A DNA stretch of 64,000 nucleotides from Mytilus trossulus. Its lineage: Eukaryota; Mollusca; Bivalvia; Mytilida; Mytilidae. The notes under the pieces are model-generated. The model was not told the origin of the DNA. It did no database searches and was given only the letters and a program-made list of their open reading frames with translations. The first letter of the stretch is position 1. The number at the start of each line of letters is the position of its first letter. A program made the translations under genes and the position numbers. The stretch spans positions 30,419,578 to 30,483,577 of the forward strand of contig NC_086378.1 of NCBI RefSeq assembly GCF_036588685.1. Reading direction: 5' to 3'. Shown here piece by piece: positions 37,768 to 50,584 of the stretch.

Positions 37768-37877
37768 CATAGGCGGATCCAGCCTCCCCTTTTGTGTGGA
37801 AAATTTGGTTGATTATAAAGGGAATCACTGAAGCATAACTGGAGCCTTCTTTCTGAAAAGTTCTGGATCCGCCACTG
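37768..37877. mobile_element. 110-bp MITE with hAT-like ends
   Basis: Left end CATAGGCGGATCCAG and right end CTGGATCCGCCACTG are inverse with two mismatches. The right end is exactly the inverse of the left end of the 11.2-kb element at 4099. A TTTGT on each side may be a remnant of the target duplication. Confidence 0.7.
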
Positions 37878-40800
37878 TTTGTTTCACTCACAGGACCAAA
37901 ATGTATCATATTGAAAATTGGTTGATTTATTGGTAGCCGTTGGTAAACAACCAGTGGCAAATATTTAAATTATGTTCAGAACGACTGGGAATTTAATATT
38001 GAATATAAAATTGAGAATGCAAATGGGGATTATGTGAAAGAAACAACAGCCCGACCAAAGAGCACGAAACAGTTATTAAAGAGTTTATAACATACTTTTA
38101 AATCAAATCAAATTTTTTTTTGATAAAAGCAAACATGATAGGATGACAATTTTTTGTTGTTAAGTTTCAACAATATTACATACGTTTTATTTCCATAAAA
38201 TAAAAATGCTATATGAGTAACAGTGCGGCCTTCGACAATGGACAATACACATGTAAAGTCAGTTTTAATATTCGTGTTCATTTGCTATTGAGTTTTTTTC
38301 ACATAGTATTATAGTAGGTATTACTACAATTGATTCTTTCTTTTCCATATCATTAAAAAAAAAATCTATTTTGTTTTTGTTTTGAATTATAACATACAAC
38401 AATAAAATCTCATGTTCAAAAAGCTTGCTGACTTTGGAATTACGACTTTTTCATACATTCATGCGTGCATGGTCCTACAAAGCTTCTCAGATCAACGACC
38501 ACCGCTATGATTTCCAACTTTATTTTTTGAGAAATAATTGTAATGCCCTTTTAGATGGAATGTCATGAGTTTTTAACTTTTTATATGAAGAAATACATGT
38601 TTCCTTCAATTGATTTTTTTATTGTTTGGAATTCTCCCTTTTTTTGGAGGTTGTGGTTATGTATTTTTCTGGCTTAAATTCTCAGAATTATAAAAGGGTA
38701 AAAACGGTTCCGTATGGTTCTTCTATTTTTGAGTTTGTTTTTATGAGATATTTGTTTGTTTGTTTGTTTGTTTGTTATCTTTAACTGAACATAAGCTTCC
38801 GGCTTCACACGACTATAACTTACGAATGTCTTCACAAACATTTGGTTTTCAAATTGAAATTTCAACTAATCTTGATATCTAATGGTTATATGTACTAAGA
38901 TATGAATACAAATTTTATTTACCAGAGAAAATTTGTGAAAGTTTTATTGTAGTGCTCGAAATAATGACTTTGACTGTTTGCTAATGATACATCATTAAGA
39001 GCTGTGACTAATTGAGGCCTGTCAAATGACTGACGAGTCACGCGTATATGATGAGGTAGGGGGTATGGTTTATTTGTAGTGGCTTGAGTAGCCTCAATGG
39101 ACCACCAGTGAAAGAAATTAAATTTAAAACAATACGGTCATAAAATTGCCAAAACGTTCAGACTAATTTGTTCTCATCTACATTATTTCCAAGAGGTTAA
39201 AGAAAATGAAACCTCATTATAGCTTTAACAGGAATTCAAACACAAATGAAAAACGACAAGAGAAATCATATTAGTTATAAAATATAAATTAAAAAAGCTT
39301 TATAAATTTCATGCATCGGAATCGCTTTTCTGGTTTTAAGTTCATTGGGAACACTCACAGTCTAATAATGGATAGCCAAGGGTGTACATAAGAACCGAAA
39401 CATTCAAAGAACTATGTGAACCTAAACATATAAGCTAAATCAATTTACCGTCAACTTTGCCTGTGTAAATAAATTTATAAACGGAAAATTTAAGAAAGTT
39501 TTTCTAGATCCATATAAATCATTTAGTACTTCACTGAGCTGGTGATACCCTTTCCGTCCAAGTTGCTTTATGGATCTTGTGCTTAAATTAAAAAATGAAG
39601 TCTTTTCATATCAACAGTATAACATCTTCATTTTGTGTAGTTCTATCTTAAGTATGCTAGTAAAAAAATCCCAGGTTTTGAGATTCAAGCATAATATTGT
39701 GTCAAAATCACAGGCACTTGTTTCTATCCATTGGAAGACCCATTATCAACGTATATTTATACGCCTGTGGACCAAATTATAAGTATTTTTTAAATAAAAA
39801 TCCAATTAAAATTCAGTGCTGAGTATTTCTGTAAAAAGAATTAAGAAGATAAAGCCAAATAAATCATAATTCGATGGAAAAAAATGGTTGCTACCTTCTG
39901 AACTAATTCTTATGTATTTCAATATATAAAAAAAAAGAAACAAGAGAAAATACCATTTGTTTTACAGGTTTTAGTTCTATCATCTCTTCAACGTTTGTGT
40001 TTAAGCTGTGTTTTTACAAACATTTCGCTATATTGTACAGTAAAGTTGGTATTGAATTGTTTATGACTATCACACAAGTGAGAGGTTTACCTAGCTACAA
40101 AACTAGATCTAATCCATCATTTTCTACAAAAGAAAATAAAAAAAATATAGAAAAACAGATTCTGAGACTAGTGCCTGTGTCAAAAGCATACAATTTTCTT
40201 GTCCTAACGAAATGACTTCGTGACTATATCTTAAGTTTTATACTAAGCGAACAAAACGGTTTATAACATATTGTATTGGCCAAACTTCGGGATGTGCTAT
40301 AACATACAGGCAGCACAATCTCTAAAATATTGTTCGTTTGCTCGAAAGCGAAATCAGCTTCTTTATTGATCTGTGTAGCCACAAACTGAAGTCAAATCTA
40401 TTGGAAAAAGACTAATTATTTATGAATTCTTGACATATTTTGAACATTCACAGAAATTTGCTTTTAAGCATACAAGTGGTTACGAAAGCTAATAATTCAA
40501 TCCCATTAGCTTAACTAGGTTTTTTTTATTGACAGCATACATATATAAACGGAAGAAGACAGGGCATTTACAAAAATCAACAAAGTTCGAAAGTTTAAGA
40601 CGTTAAGACTTTTCAACAATTACATGTGGGTGTCTTGTCAAATAAAGCTTTATTTTTTTTTCAAACTGGCGACTTTGAAATCAAATTTCAAAGCGCCATT
40701 CTGTGATAAATGTTTAAAAGGTACAATTAGATGTGTAATCACAATTGCATTTTTGTAATTGTCCGGGAACAATATCCACAACTAAACGTTCTATACTGCA

Positions 40801-41492
40801 ATTGTGATAGACTGGACATTGAGAGGGAATCCTATTTAACATTGTATTGACGGGCTTAATTTTTCAGAACGTCTTATCAATTCAGCCTTGAGCAAGGCAA
40901 CGCCCTTTTAAATTCCTGAACAGTGGACAGTGAAGTTAATTTCACTTTTCAAAGGGTCATTAATGTTAACTAGCTTCTTTAACCCATTTTTATCTAATTT
41001 GAAAAGTCAAGCGTGAGTTCATTATGTTGAATTACCTTTGAAATGTTTTCAAAGCAAAGAAAACTGTTTAAATCAACTCATCTGTCAGACGGCATGCTAT
41101 TCTGCAGACGTTAGGTCACAGGTCAAACGACGTCGAGCGCGTGCATCCAATTATGTAATTCTATTGGTGGATTGTCAACCCGTTCAATACAACTTGATGG
41201 TTCAATGGACTGGCATCTGCTACACGACTCTAAACAACTTGTTTTGTGCTTCATTTCAAGGGTATCATTTCTCTAAATCAATTATAACGACTGTAAGACA
41301 CGTGGCTGTATAAAACACCAATATTTCAACCATTTATCACTATATTTAATTTTGAAAAAATTTCGTCAACTTCATGCAAAAACCAGTACTGTCTGTTTAG
41401 GGAATATTGGTTTAACTTGACTTGTGTCAAAGCTACTACAAATGAGAAGAAATTATTACTATGACTGCTATATAAATGTAAGAAGATATGAC
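37878..41492. other. Intergenic, no gene seen
   Basis: AT-rich. It contains a reverse LINE-tail fragment (about 37950-37985) and a TTTG microsatellite at 38751-38776. ORFs are short and without domains. Confidence 0.55.
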
Positions 41493-41500
41493 ATGATTGT

Positions 41501-43632
41501 ATGGAACGCCATAGCTGTCTTATGTGTCTTTGTTATTGCTTTTCTATTATAAGATGGTGCTTTTCTATTATAAGATGGTGCTTTTCTATTATAAGATGGT
41601 GCTTTTCTATTATAAGATGATGGTTTTCTATTATAAGATGGTGCTTTTCTATTATAAGATGGTGCTTTTCTATTATAAGATGGTGCTTTTCTATTATAAG
41701 ATGATGGTTTTCTATTATAAGATGGTGCTTTTCTATTGTAAGATGATGGTTTTCTATTATAAGATGGTGGTTTTCTTTTATAAGGTGCTTTTTTATTATA
41801 AGGTGGTTTTCTATTATAAGGTGCTTTTTTATTATAAGGTGGTTTTCTATTATAAGGTGCTTTTTTATTATAAGGTGCTTTTTTATTATATGATGGTGGT
41901 TCCCGTGATTAAACGGAAGTGTGGGGATATCCTCTAGAAATTGACATAAAAAATAGAATGATATCATTCTAGGGTAAAATTCTTTCTGGAAAGGAGTCAA
42001 AAGTGTCAAAAGTTGTCTATAACTTATGTTTTCAATTGTCATTTGTAAATGGAGATACATTTTTATGGTAAGATAACATAGAAAATATTTTGAATGAATG
42101 TGGCTTAACATATATTTGAAATTCACAAACTTTTATTAAATTGAATTGACTACGTCTCACAGTTAGTAGAAACCTTAAAGATCAATTTGACTGACAGAAT
42201 TGTCACTTTCTGTTAGAAGAATCACCAAAAGCTGTAAATTACAAAGTTTAAAGATAGTTTTAGTTCTGAAGTTTATTTAGATATTTTAGATAACAAAATC
42301 TTGTAGAATATTTTTAAATTTAAAATATTCCTTAATATCATGGACAAATATGGTAAAATAAAAGAGATATTGACATTTGTGTCGATCATTAATATATTTA
42401 AAGCATATATATCGGCGAATGTGAATTCCGTCCGGTCAACTTTTCTTTAAGAAAAACAGTTTTATTTACTATAAAGTTTATATTTTCATATCAAGTATTT
42501 ATTGATCTCGTATGCTTTAAATATATTAATGATCGACACAAATGTCAATATCTCTTTTATTTTACCATATTTGTCCATGATATTAAGGAATATTTTTAAT
42601 TTATAAATATTCTACAAGATTTTGTTATCTAAAGTATCTAAATAAACTTCAGAACTAAAACTATCTTTAAATACTTTGTAATTTACAGCTTTTGGTGATT
42701 CTTCTAACAGTAAGTGCCAGTTCTGTTCAAATTGATCTTTAAGGTTTGTACTAACTGTGAGACGTAGCCAATTCAAATTAATAAAAGTTTGTAAATTCCA
42801 AATATTTGTTAAGCCACATTCATTCAAAATATGTTCTATGTTATCTAACCATAAAAATTTATCTCCATTTACGAATGACAATTGGAAACATAAGTTAACT
42901 TTTGACAATTTTGACTCCTTTCCAGAAAGAATTTTACCCCAGAATGATATCATTCTATTTTTTATGTCAATTTCTAGAGGACATCCCCACACTTCCGGTT
43001 AATCACGGGAACCACCATCATCTAATAAAAAAGTACCTTCTAATAAAAAAAAGCACCTTATAATATAAAAGCACCTTATAATAAAAAAGCACCTTATAAT
43101 AGAAAACCACCTTATAATAGAAAACCACCTTATAATAGAAAACCACCTTATAATAAAAAAACACCTTATAATAGAAAACCACCTTATAATAAAAAAGCAC
43201 CTTATAATAGAAAACCACCATCTTATAATAGAAAACCAACATCTTATAATAGAAAAGCACCACCTTATAATAGAAAACCACCATCTTATAATAGAAAAGC
43301 ACATCTTATAATAGAAAACCATCATCTTATAATAGAAAAGCACCATCTTATAATAGAAAAGCACCATCTTATAATAGAAAAGCACCATCTTATAATAGAA
43401 AACCATCATCTTATAATAGAAAACCACCATCTTATAATAGAAAAGCACCATCTTATAATAGAAAACCATCATCTTATAATAGAAAACCACCATCTTATAA
43501 TAGAAAACCATCATCTTATAATAGAAAAGCACCATCTTATAATAGAAAAGCACCATCTTATAATAGAAATCCACCATCTTATAATAGAAAAGCAATAAAA
43601 AAAAGACACATAAGTCAGCTATGGCGTTCCAT
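41501..43632. mobile_element. 2.1-kb fold-back element with minisatellite arms and exact 8-bp target duplication
   Basis: Ends ATGGAACGCCATAGCTG and its inverse, flanked on both sides by ATGATTGT (41493-41500 and 43633-43640). The arms pair over nearly the whole length around a loop near 42405-42510. Outer arms are minisatellites with a 21-bp unit (TTTTCTATTATAAGATGGTG plus C), about 41540-41895 and inverse 43018-43595. The inner arms are a duplicated, inverted LINE fragment. It sits inside a family-A repeat, whose halves lie on either side. No transposase. The 8-bp duplication suits a hAT-type or similar transposase supplied elsewhere (inference). Confidence 0.9.
42603..42992 (-). pseudogene. 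LINE ORF2 C-terminal fragment captured in the fold-back element
   Basis: Uninterrupted minus-strand frame with NRMISFWGKILSGKESKLS, then ECGLTNIWNLQTF and SPKAVNYKVFKD, a pattern I recall from the region after the reverse transcriptase in many molluscan and cnidarian LINE proteins. An inverted, frame-disrupted copy occupies about 41937-42310 in the other arm, so the fragment was duplicated when the arms formed. Confidence 0.7.
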
Positions 43633-43640
43633 ATGATTGT

Positions 43641-45320
43641 CAATGAAACAATTTTCTTCCAGTGACCACATGACGTAAAGTTATGCAACTATAGGTCACC
43701 TTCAATTATGAGCACAACCATGCCGCATAGCAAGCGATTACCTCTTTTTTATGCTACCGTTTGTCCACTTGGCATAATGCAATTGTTGGCAGTTTAAACT
43801 CTTAGATTAGCTTCGATCACAATTTCAATATCTTATTTGTAAAGACTCGTCAAAGATATGCTTATGATTCGGTATGCTAAACTTGCGTTTCGTCTACATA
43901 AGACTCTTTAGTCGTGTTCGAATCAAATACTAGCATGTTGGAAGATCCTCATTTATACAAAAATGGCTTTATAAATGATTTTATCGACACAATTAAGTCC
44001 ATGCATTTTCATGCCTTTATAGATATAAGAAGATGTGGCATGAGTGCAAGTGAGACAACTCTCCATCCAAGTCATAATTTCCTAAAGTAAACCCTTATAG
44101 GTCAAAGTACGGTCTTCAACAGTTACACGGAGCGTTGGCTAACACCGAACAGCAAGCTATAAAGGGCTCACCAAAATGACTAATGTAAAACTATTCAAAC
44201 GGAAAAACCAACCGTCCAATCTAAACAAGAAACGTTTTGTTTTTTTGACGTCACAACTATTGGAATAAAGTGTACCAACTTGATGCAGATTATTTCAGAG
44301 ACACGTCTTTTTTTAACAAAGAAATCGGTATAAATTTTTTCACCTTATATCATATATTATTAAGGGTATTATTAGGTATTATTAAGGTATTATTAATTTG
44401 CCACGGACTCACGCATGGCCTAAGATACAGTATAGTGTTTTAAAAGTTATACTTGTGTTTTCTGCTGATAATTATAGATTAGTGGATTTTTACTGCTTCT
44501 CCTTTTTACTAACTTATATTTATTCCCCTAGACTAGAATACATGGGAGAGAGTCGAGATCGAAAAAAATGGAACCTCTCCACATGTGTACGTGTCAGTAC
44601 ATTGTTATGTTCCTAGAAAGAGGCTGCATGTATCCATATGTCTACTAGTATATCTTTTTAACATTTAGTATACTAGTATTTGATATACAGCCTTGACGAT
44701 TAACTTTTGAGTCCAGAAGCCCGAAGACCAATTTTGTGAAACTTTTTGTTGGATTCTGTTTGCTTGTGTAGAGAAGATTTAACAAGCCTGAAAGCAATTT
44801 TAAAAGCCTGGGCCTTATGACTTATGATTATACGTGAAGACTGGAAATAGATAGTAACTCTTCGCTAGTCTATATTCACAACATATCTAGACTCTGAACC
44901 GATTAACATAAGCACGTGTTGTTTTGGTTTTTGTAACCATCATCTGGTAGAATTGAGATAACAAAAACTCGGAAAGCAAACATATAAAACAGAGAACACA
45001 CAAATAAACGATACGGCCTAAATAGAACATACGAATCCTATTAAAGATCTAAACAGGATGAGGGCACAGCAACACGTTAGTCCATCAGCGAAGGTGCCGA
45101 CCAAATGAAAGTATAACAATAAGTAGTTCAACAAATCCCTCTCTGGGTATTTTACAAATATGATCGACATAAATAGTGCAGTAAATATTTTACCAAACAA
45201 AGTATATTCTTGGTCTCAAAATAATTAAACAGACGGCATTCGCTAGTGTAATGAAAACAGCTACAATAATCCAATGTAAATAAAGGCAACAGTAGCATAC
45301 CGGCATTCAAAAGTCATAAA
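43641..45320. other. Intergenic with family-A repeat copies
   Basis: 43633-43750 is the right half of the family-A copy split by the fold-back element. 44030-44230 is another copy (GAAGATGTGGCATGAGTGCA at its start). The rest shows no gene. Confidence 0.55.
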
Positions 45321-46000
45321 TCAATTGGAGGAAAATAAATCGGGGTCCAAACCTAAAACCGAGGGAGACACATCAACTATGAGTGGAAAACAAAGGAACA
45401 CTGAAGTGCAACAAGAACAAACGCCACCATACATGTACATGGAAACGAATTATTTGATAACATGTCATTTTAAGACAAAACTGTTGGGTTGATCCCGGAT
45501 TTAAGGCTAGCTAAACCTCCCGCTTATAGGACATTATTAATAAAATATCGCCAATATGAAATACCACGTGACAGACTTACAGCTCAAACACATTCATTAA
45601 TACTCATCACAGAATAACACACAAACAAATAATATCATAGTCCACACAGTATATGCAAATAAACTCATCATAGATACCAGGATTGAAATTTGAATTTGCG
45701 CCAGACGAGTCTACAAATCATTAAAAAAAAAAAAAATACTGAACTTCGAGAAAGACTCAAAAAACAAAGTTCCTAATCAAATGGCAAAATCAAAATCTCA
45801 AACACATCAAACGAATGGACAACTTCTGTCATATTCCTGACTTGGTACATGCATTTTCTTATTTAGAAAATGGTGGATTAAGCCTGGTTTGAAACCTAGC
45901 TAAACCTCTCACTTGTATGACTGTCGCATAAAATTCCATAAAATTGACAATGATGTGTGAACAAAACAAACAGGCAAAATAGGTAAAAACTTAAAATAAT
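45321..46000. repeat. Cluster of degraded dispersed repeats
   Basis: Segments with GGGGTCCAAACCTAAAACCG (about 45343), ATAGATACCAGGATTGAAAT (about 45671) and TCAAACACATCAAACGAATG (about 45798) are recognised from memory as common mussel repeats. Boundaries are unclear. Confidence 0.45.
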
Positions 46001-48192
46001 AGGGGTACAGCAGTCAGCATTGTGTTATAAACTAATCACTATTAAAACAAATAAATATGTTACACATAGAAGCACAATTAGGCATAAAGATCAAGAATAT
46101 TAGCAAAAGTTAAAGACAAAAATTTACCATAGAACAATAACTGGATGTACAAGTACAGAGACACGTCATATATATACTTAGTTGTTTTTTTCGTTTGGGC
46201 TTGCATCATATTTTCCCTCCGTATTATATGATTCGTTCATTCTATTTTGACTCTTTAAAATTCAAGGGTCTCTCTTAATTTCAGGTAAATTATATGACCG
46301 TCCAAATACCGTTTCGATCCCTAACATCACTTAAGAGACAATTGGTGTGGAAATCCGGATCTGTTGTACAAATGTCTGCACCTCATGTTTGTGGTATAAC
46401 ATCTTTGCCGCAAGTTTCAAAGTGTTTTCTGATTAGTATTAAATTAGTATTAAAATCCATTTTGTTTCATCTTGTGATCATTTATTTGGAAATCGCCAAT
46501 AGCAGCAACAGGCTTTAAGAACATCAGTTGTTCGACCTGTTATAGTCAAATGCGTTTTGTAAAAATATATATTTTCACTTTTTTCGGTCTTTCGGAAAAT
46601 ATTGTTTGTGCTGTATATTTAAACCCTTCTATAACAAAATTTGCAAAAAAATGAAAGACAAAATTACGAGAATTTTCAAAGAACAACAACACAATGACAG
46701 GACCATGTTACTTTCAATGTCATATTTTTTTTACCTTTCTTTAGTTTTTGTCTATTTTTTTCATAACTTTTGTGGAGTTAACTGTCCCGCCAAATTGAAT
46801 TTTGTTATTAATTTGGACGAACAATTTGCCATGTGATATTTTCCTAAAAATCTGTTTAATTGTTTCCATAAATATCATCAAAGTACAATATCATTTAAAG
46901 ATCAAAGGGTAATATAAATTATCGGTAATGGCATAACTTGGCGAATTAAATGCATAACCCTCTTTATCCTGAATAGAACAGAAGTGTTCGAACTCCCGAG
47001 TCCACGTCTTCTACAAGAATGGCTATTATTGAAAATTAATACGTCGTTAACATCTAATCAAAACGCGGTCGAAGTTTGTAGTGGACTATGTCCAGCTATT
47101 ATTAACACTTGATTAAAGTGTCCTTTTGTCACCACCGGCGTTATGCAAGGGAGGATCTTCCGGACTGACGGAGGCGTGACAGGCTTGATAGGAAATTACG
47201 TCAACTTTTTGACTTCAAAACCATTATTATATTCAATTTAGCGAAAAACAGCATTATAAAGAGTTATTTATAATTGGTAATAGATAGGGCGATCGATTTA
47301 GTCCAGATTATTGGTTTTCGCACCTGGATCTCTGCTTGAAACCATAAAAATTAAAGAAGTGTATTTCACGACTTTTTAAATAACTAGTATACCTTAAAAT
47401 GGCAGTTTTCAAAATAAGCCCAACTGACGAATAATGCCGTTTTCTGGCATATTTTGATCATACGAAAATGGCGTCTTTATCTATAGCTATTGATATACCT
47501 GTTTTTTAAATTATTTATCGTATTCAATCAATAGCCAAATATATAATTTTTTTCAGCAATATATAACCAATGACTTTATTTATATAATTTCAAAAATGTT
47601 ACTAACACTTTAAAATGTTGTGCGTCCGGGCCTTTTTTCCAGGGTTTACCTTCATCAGGAACTGTCAAACTATATCATTTAAAAGTCATGGATATATAAT
47701 TACGAGATCAAGTAAGGAGGTTTATGAACAAAAGGGAGTATACAAAAATTAAATTAAACTCTTCTGATATTCATTATTATATTTTGCCAGTAAAACTGTA
47801 GTGTAATTTTAAACCATGCGTGTTAACCAAATTATTTGATACAGTTGTCTTCACGAACCGCCCAAGCTTTGAACGCCCAAAATTAACACTTCTACCTTAA
47901 AGGGACAATCGTTAATTGGGGTTTACGGATTTTAGAGAGCAAAAGTCAAGATTATTTGAAAACATTGTGTAATGGTCTTGAAACAGATGTTCAGTTATTT
48001 CTGTCGTAACATCAAACGATTAAATCCGGTCATGTCTGAAGGCATTTGATTCATCACATTTCAATGAACTGTCCAATAGCAGTTCAAATAGAGACAGTCA
48101 CTGCTGTACTATTTCCGTACACCAGAGGAACTTCTGTATCATCCAAATCTATGATGAATAAAGTTATTATTTTAAGCGTGCAAATTTCAATT
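46001..48192. other. Intergenic, nothing recognised
   Basis: No domain-bearing ORF. The small ORFs near 46294-46518 and 46606-46836 have no recognisable motif. Confidence 0.5.
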
Positions 48193-48329
48193 TAGTGGCG
48201 AATCCAGGGTTCGAGGAAACAGGGCGTAATAATTTATTTTTTTCGATATTTTTTTTTAAAAATTGTACTTTTTCGACCAAAAAAAAAAGAGTGCGTGCGT
48301 ATGAACGTACCCCTCTGAAATCGCCACTA
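48193..48329. mobile_element. 137-bp MITE with AGTGGCG-type ends
   Basis: Left TAGTGGCGAATCCAGGG and right CCCCTCTGAAATCGCCACTA are imperfect inverses. The ends resemble those of 37768-37877 and of the 11.2-kb element. Confidence 0.65.
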
Positions 48330-50580
48330 CAAATGCCAGTTTTAGATTATAAAAACAAGGAGGAAATTGACGTTTTCGATAATTAATGTTTCATAGGTAT
48401 TGTGCAAATAATTGTATAAAGTTCGAGATTGCATGTTCCTTACATTTATATAAGTGCGTCACTGTTTGTGATGGCCTGTGGTCGTTGATTGAATATGTTG
48501 GTTGTTGTTCTGTGATTGCCCAGACCAGCAGTCAGTACTTCTGTGTTGACATGAATATGGTCATATTATAAATAAGCTGTTTACCAAACTGAATTTTTGA
48601 AATACTAAGGCTTTTCTACATCAGGGGTTGATCATCTTTACCTTGGCTGTATTTAGCTAAACTTTCAGGAATTTTTGGTGCTAAATGCTCTTCAAAGTCG
48701 TACTTTATTTGGCCTTTTAACTTTTTGTTATTCGAGCGTCACTGATGAGTCTGTTATAGTTCTCGTCATTTTTCTAAATCAAAGTTCATCGGAAGGTACC
48801 ACAACCTCGTTGGTAAATATTACGTGATACTGTCTTCAAACATAATAAACGATGGTCTTGGTCTTGCAGTTTAGTTTCTTGGTACTGACGTTGTTTCTCA
48901 TCTTAATAACGTGTTTTAGTACTAGTATTCTTTTATTTGTCCTCATGAATATTACTTTTACTGTTTATTCTATTTTTATTGATATCCTCTTGATGTGGCT
49001 CGGTACTTGTACATCGATGCTTAACTTGCATAAGGGGCAAATTCTAAAACAAAACTCGTATTTTTTAACACGTGTGTATGTGTTAACCTTGAGTCACTTT
49101 TATTCATTATATTTAATATAAATGAAGATGATAAAAAGATGAACTTTACTCCTGGTCCGAAACATATCCAATTATCTGTATAAATCAATTAAAAATGCAA
49201 CAAAGTTTTTTTTTTTTATAGGGGGATGTTGAATTATGAACCCGATATATATGTTCTTGCTGATCATTTTTGTTTTACAAGTTGTTCTCTATATACAATA
49301 TAGTTTTCAAGATGATACAAAGAATACAAACAATTAGTTAAGATGTGTCATTAGAGGGCAATAACTCATATTTACGGAGTCACCAAGTGATTCTGCCATG
49401 TTTAACTTATTTGAAGATCGTGTCCTTTCATTCATTTTGTGGTTTAAAATCTCTCCATCTTGTACCGTTTTAAAGATGACAATCAAAAACCGCAAAAAAA
49501 TACCGCATACTAGTATATAAGGCCCATAGGTCCCGCTGAACTCTTATACCTTCCCTTAAATCTTGATAAAGTTTGTTTTTTGAAAAGACTAAATATGCAT
49601 CTGCAGAAAAAATGCAAGATGAAACTTAGTTAATTAAAAATTATGTGAACATTTTGAAAAAAAATGTTTTCTTCTAAAGGATTTGCAGTGCGCATGTTAG
49701 TATAGTATTCTGTTGTGGTTTATAAATCCTTGCTCTTTGGTTTTCTTGAGAATAGTTATCGCATTGACAATCAAACAATACATCCTAATTTTTATATTTG
49801 AGCTGCACTTATTTCAGATGTATTATACAAATCTTCATTTTAATATCTGATTGGTCTACAAATAAAGTACTTTTTGTTCAGCCACAGACAGTCGTGACAT
49901 GCATTTGTAAGTGCCTGTTCAGAGTCAGATGTCTTGGCATAGATTGAATCTGTCTTTATTGTTTTCGTTTGTGAAATTAATTGTGAATTCTAGCAGAAAT
50001 ATCTCAAGATTTATAAAAAAAAAATACGAGTATCCGAGTTCTAAAATTATACTCGAGTACTCGTTGCCATCCCTAGTAAGTAGTAATGTTCGTTGGACTT
50101 ATTTAAAATGCAGATATACCGAGACATCCGGGTTTTCTAAACAGTGAAGACTGGGAATTTGCAGAAATTGATGCTTTGACTCCTCATTAATAAGACAAGG
50201 TTATAATAAGCTCATCATTCACACATAATATCAAGCCCCTGTCTCACTACATGTTGATTTATTCTGCTCTAGTACGGGCACTGTGATTAGTTAATAAAAT
50301 TATTTGTACTTTTGTTGATATTTTTGTGTATATCTACCACGCAGAAGCTTATTTATCTAATCAAATTTTCTCTGCTTTAAGACACACTCTGAAGAGGGGA
50401 AGGAGGGTTGGTTGGGGTTGGAAAACACAACTGACAATTGATTACCAAATAGACCAATGTGTACAAGGATCTTTTATGCCAAAATATTTGTCAAATTAAA
50501 GCTTTTTGTCATTTCAGGATCTTTAATAGCTTGCTAATGGTTGAAGACCTATGTCGACCTTAGGGTGACACATTTTGGTT
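48330..50580. other. Intergenic, nothing recognised
   Basis: AT-rich. Hydrophobic ORFs such as 48852-49121 look like by-products of T-rich sequence. Confidence 0.5.
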
Positions 50581-50584
50581 TTAT

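Noticed and set aside
41113..41125. Perfect DR1 nuclear-receptor site AGGTCACAGGTCA
   Set aside because: No gene or promoter nearby; one such match in 64 kb is weak evidence.
42757..43002. 81-aa plus-strand ORF
   Set aside because: Antisense shadow of the captured LINE fragment.
41524..43688. Tyr/Lys-rich and Ile/His-rich ORFs in the 21-bp minisatellites
   Set aside because: They are translations of the 21-bp repeat in different frames and appear symmetrically in both arms.
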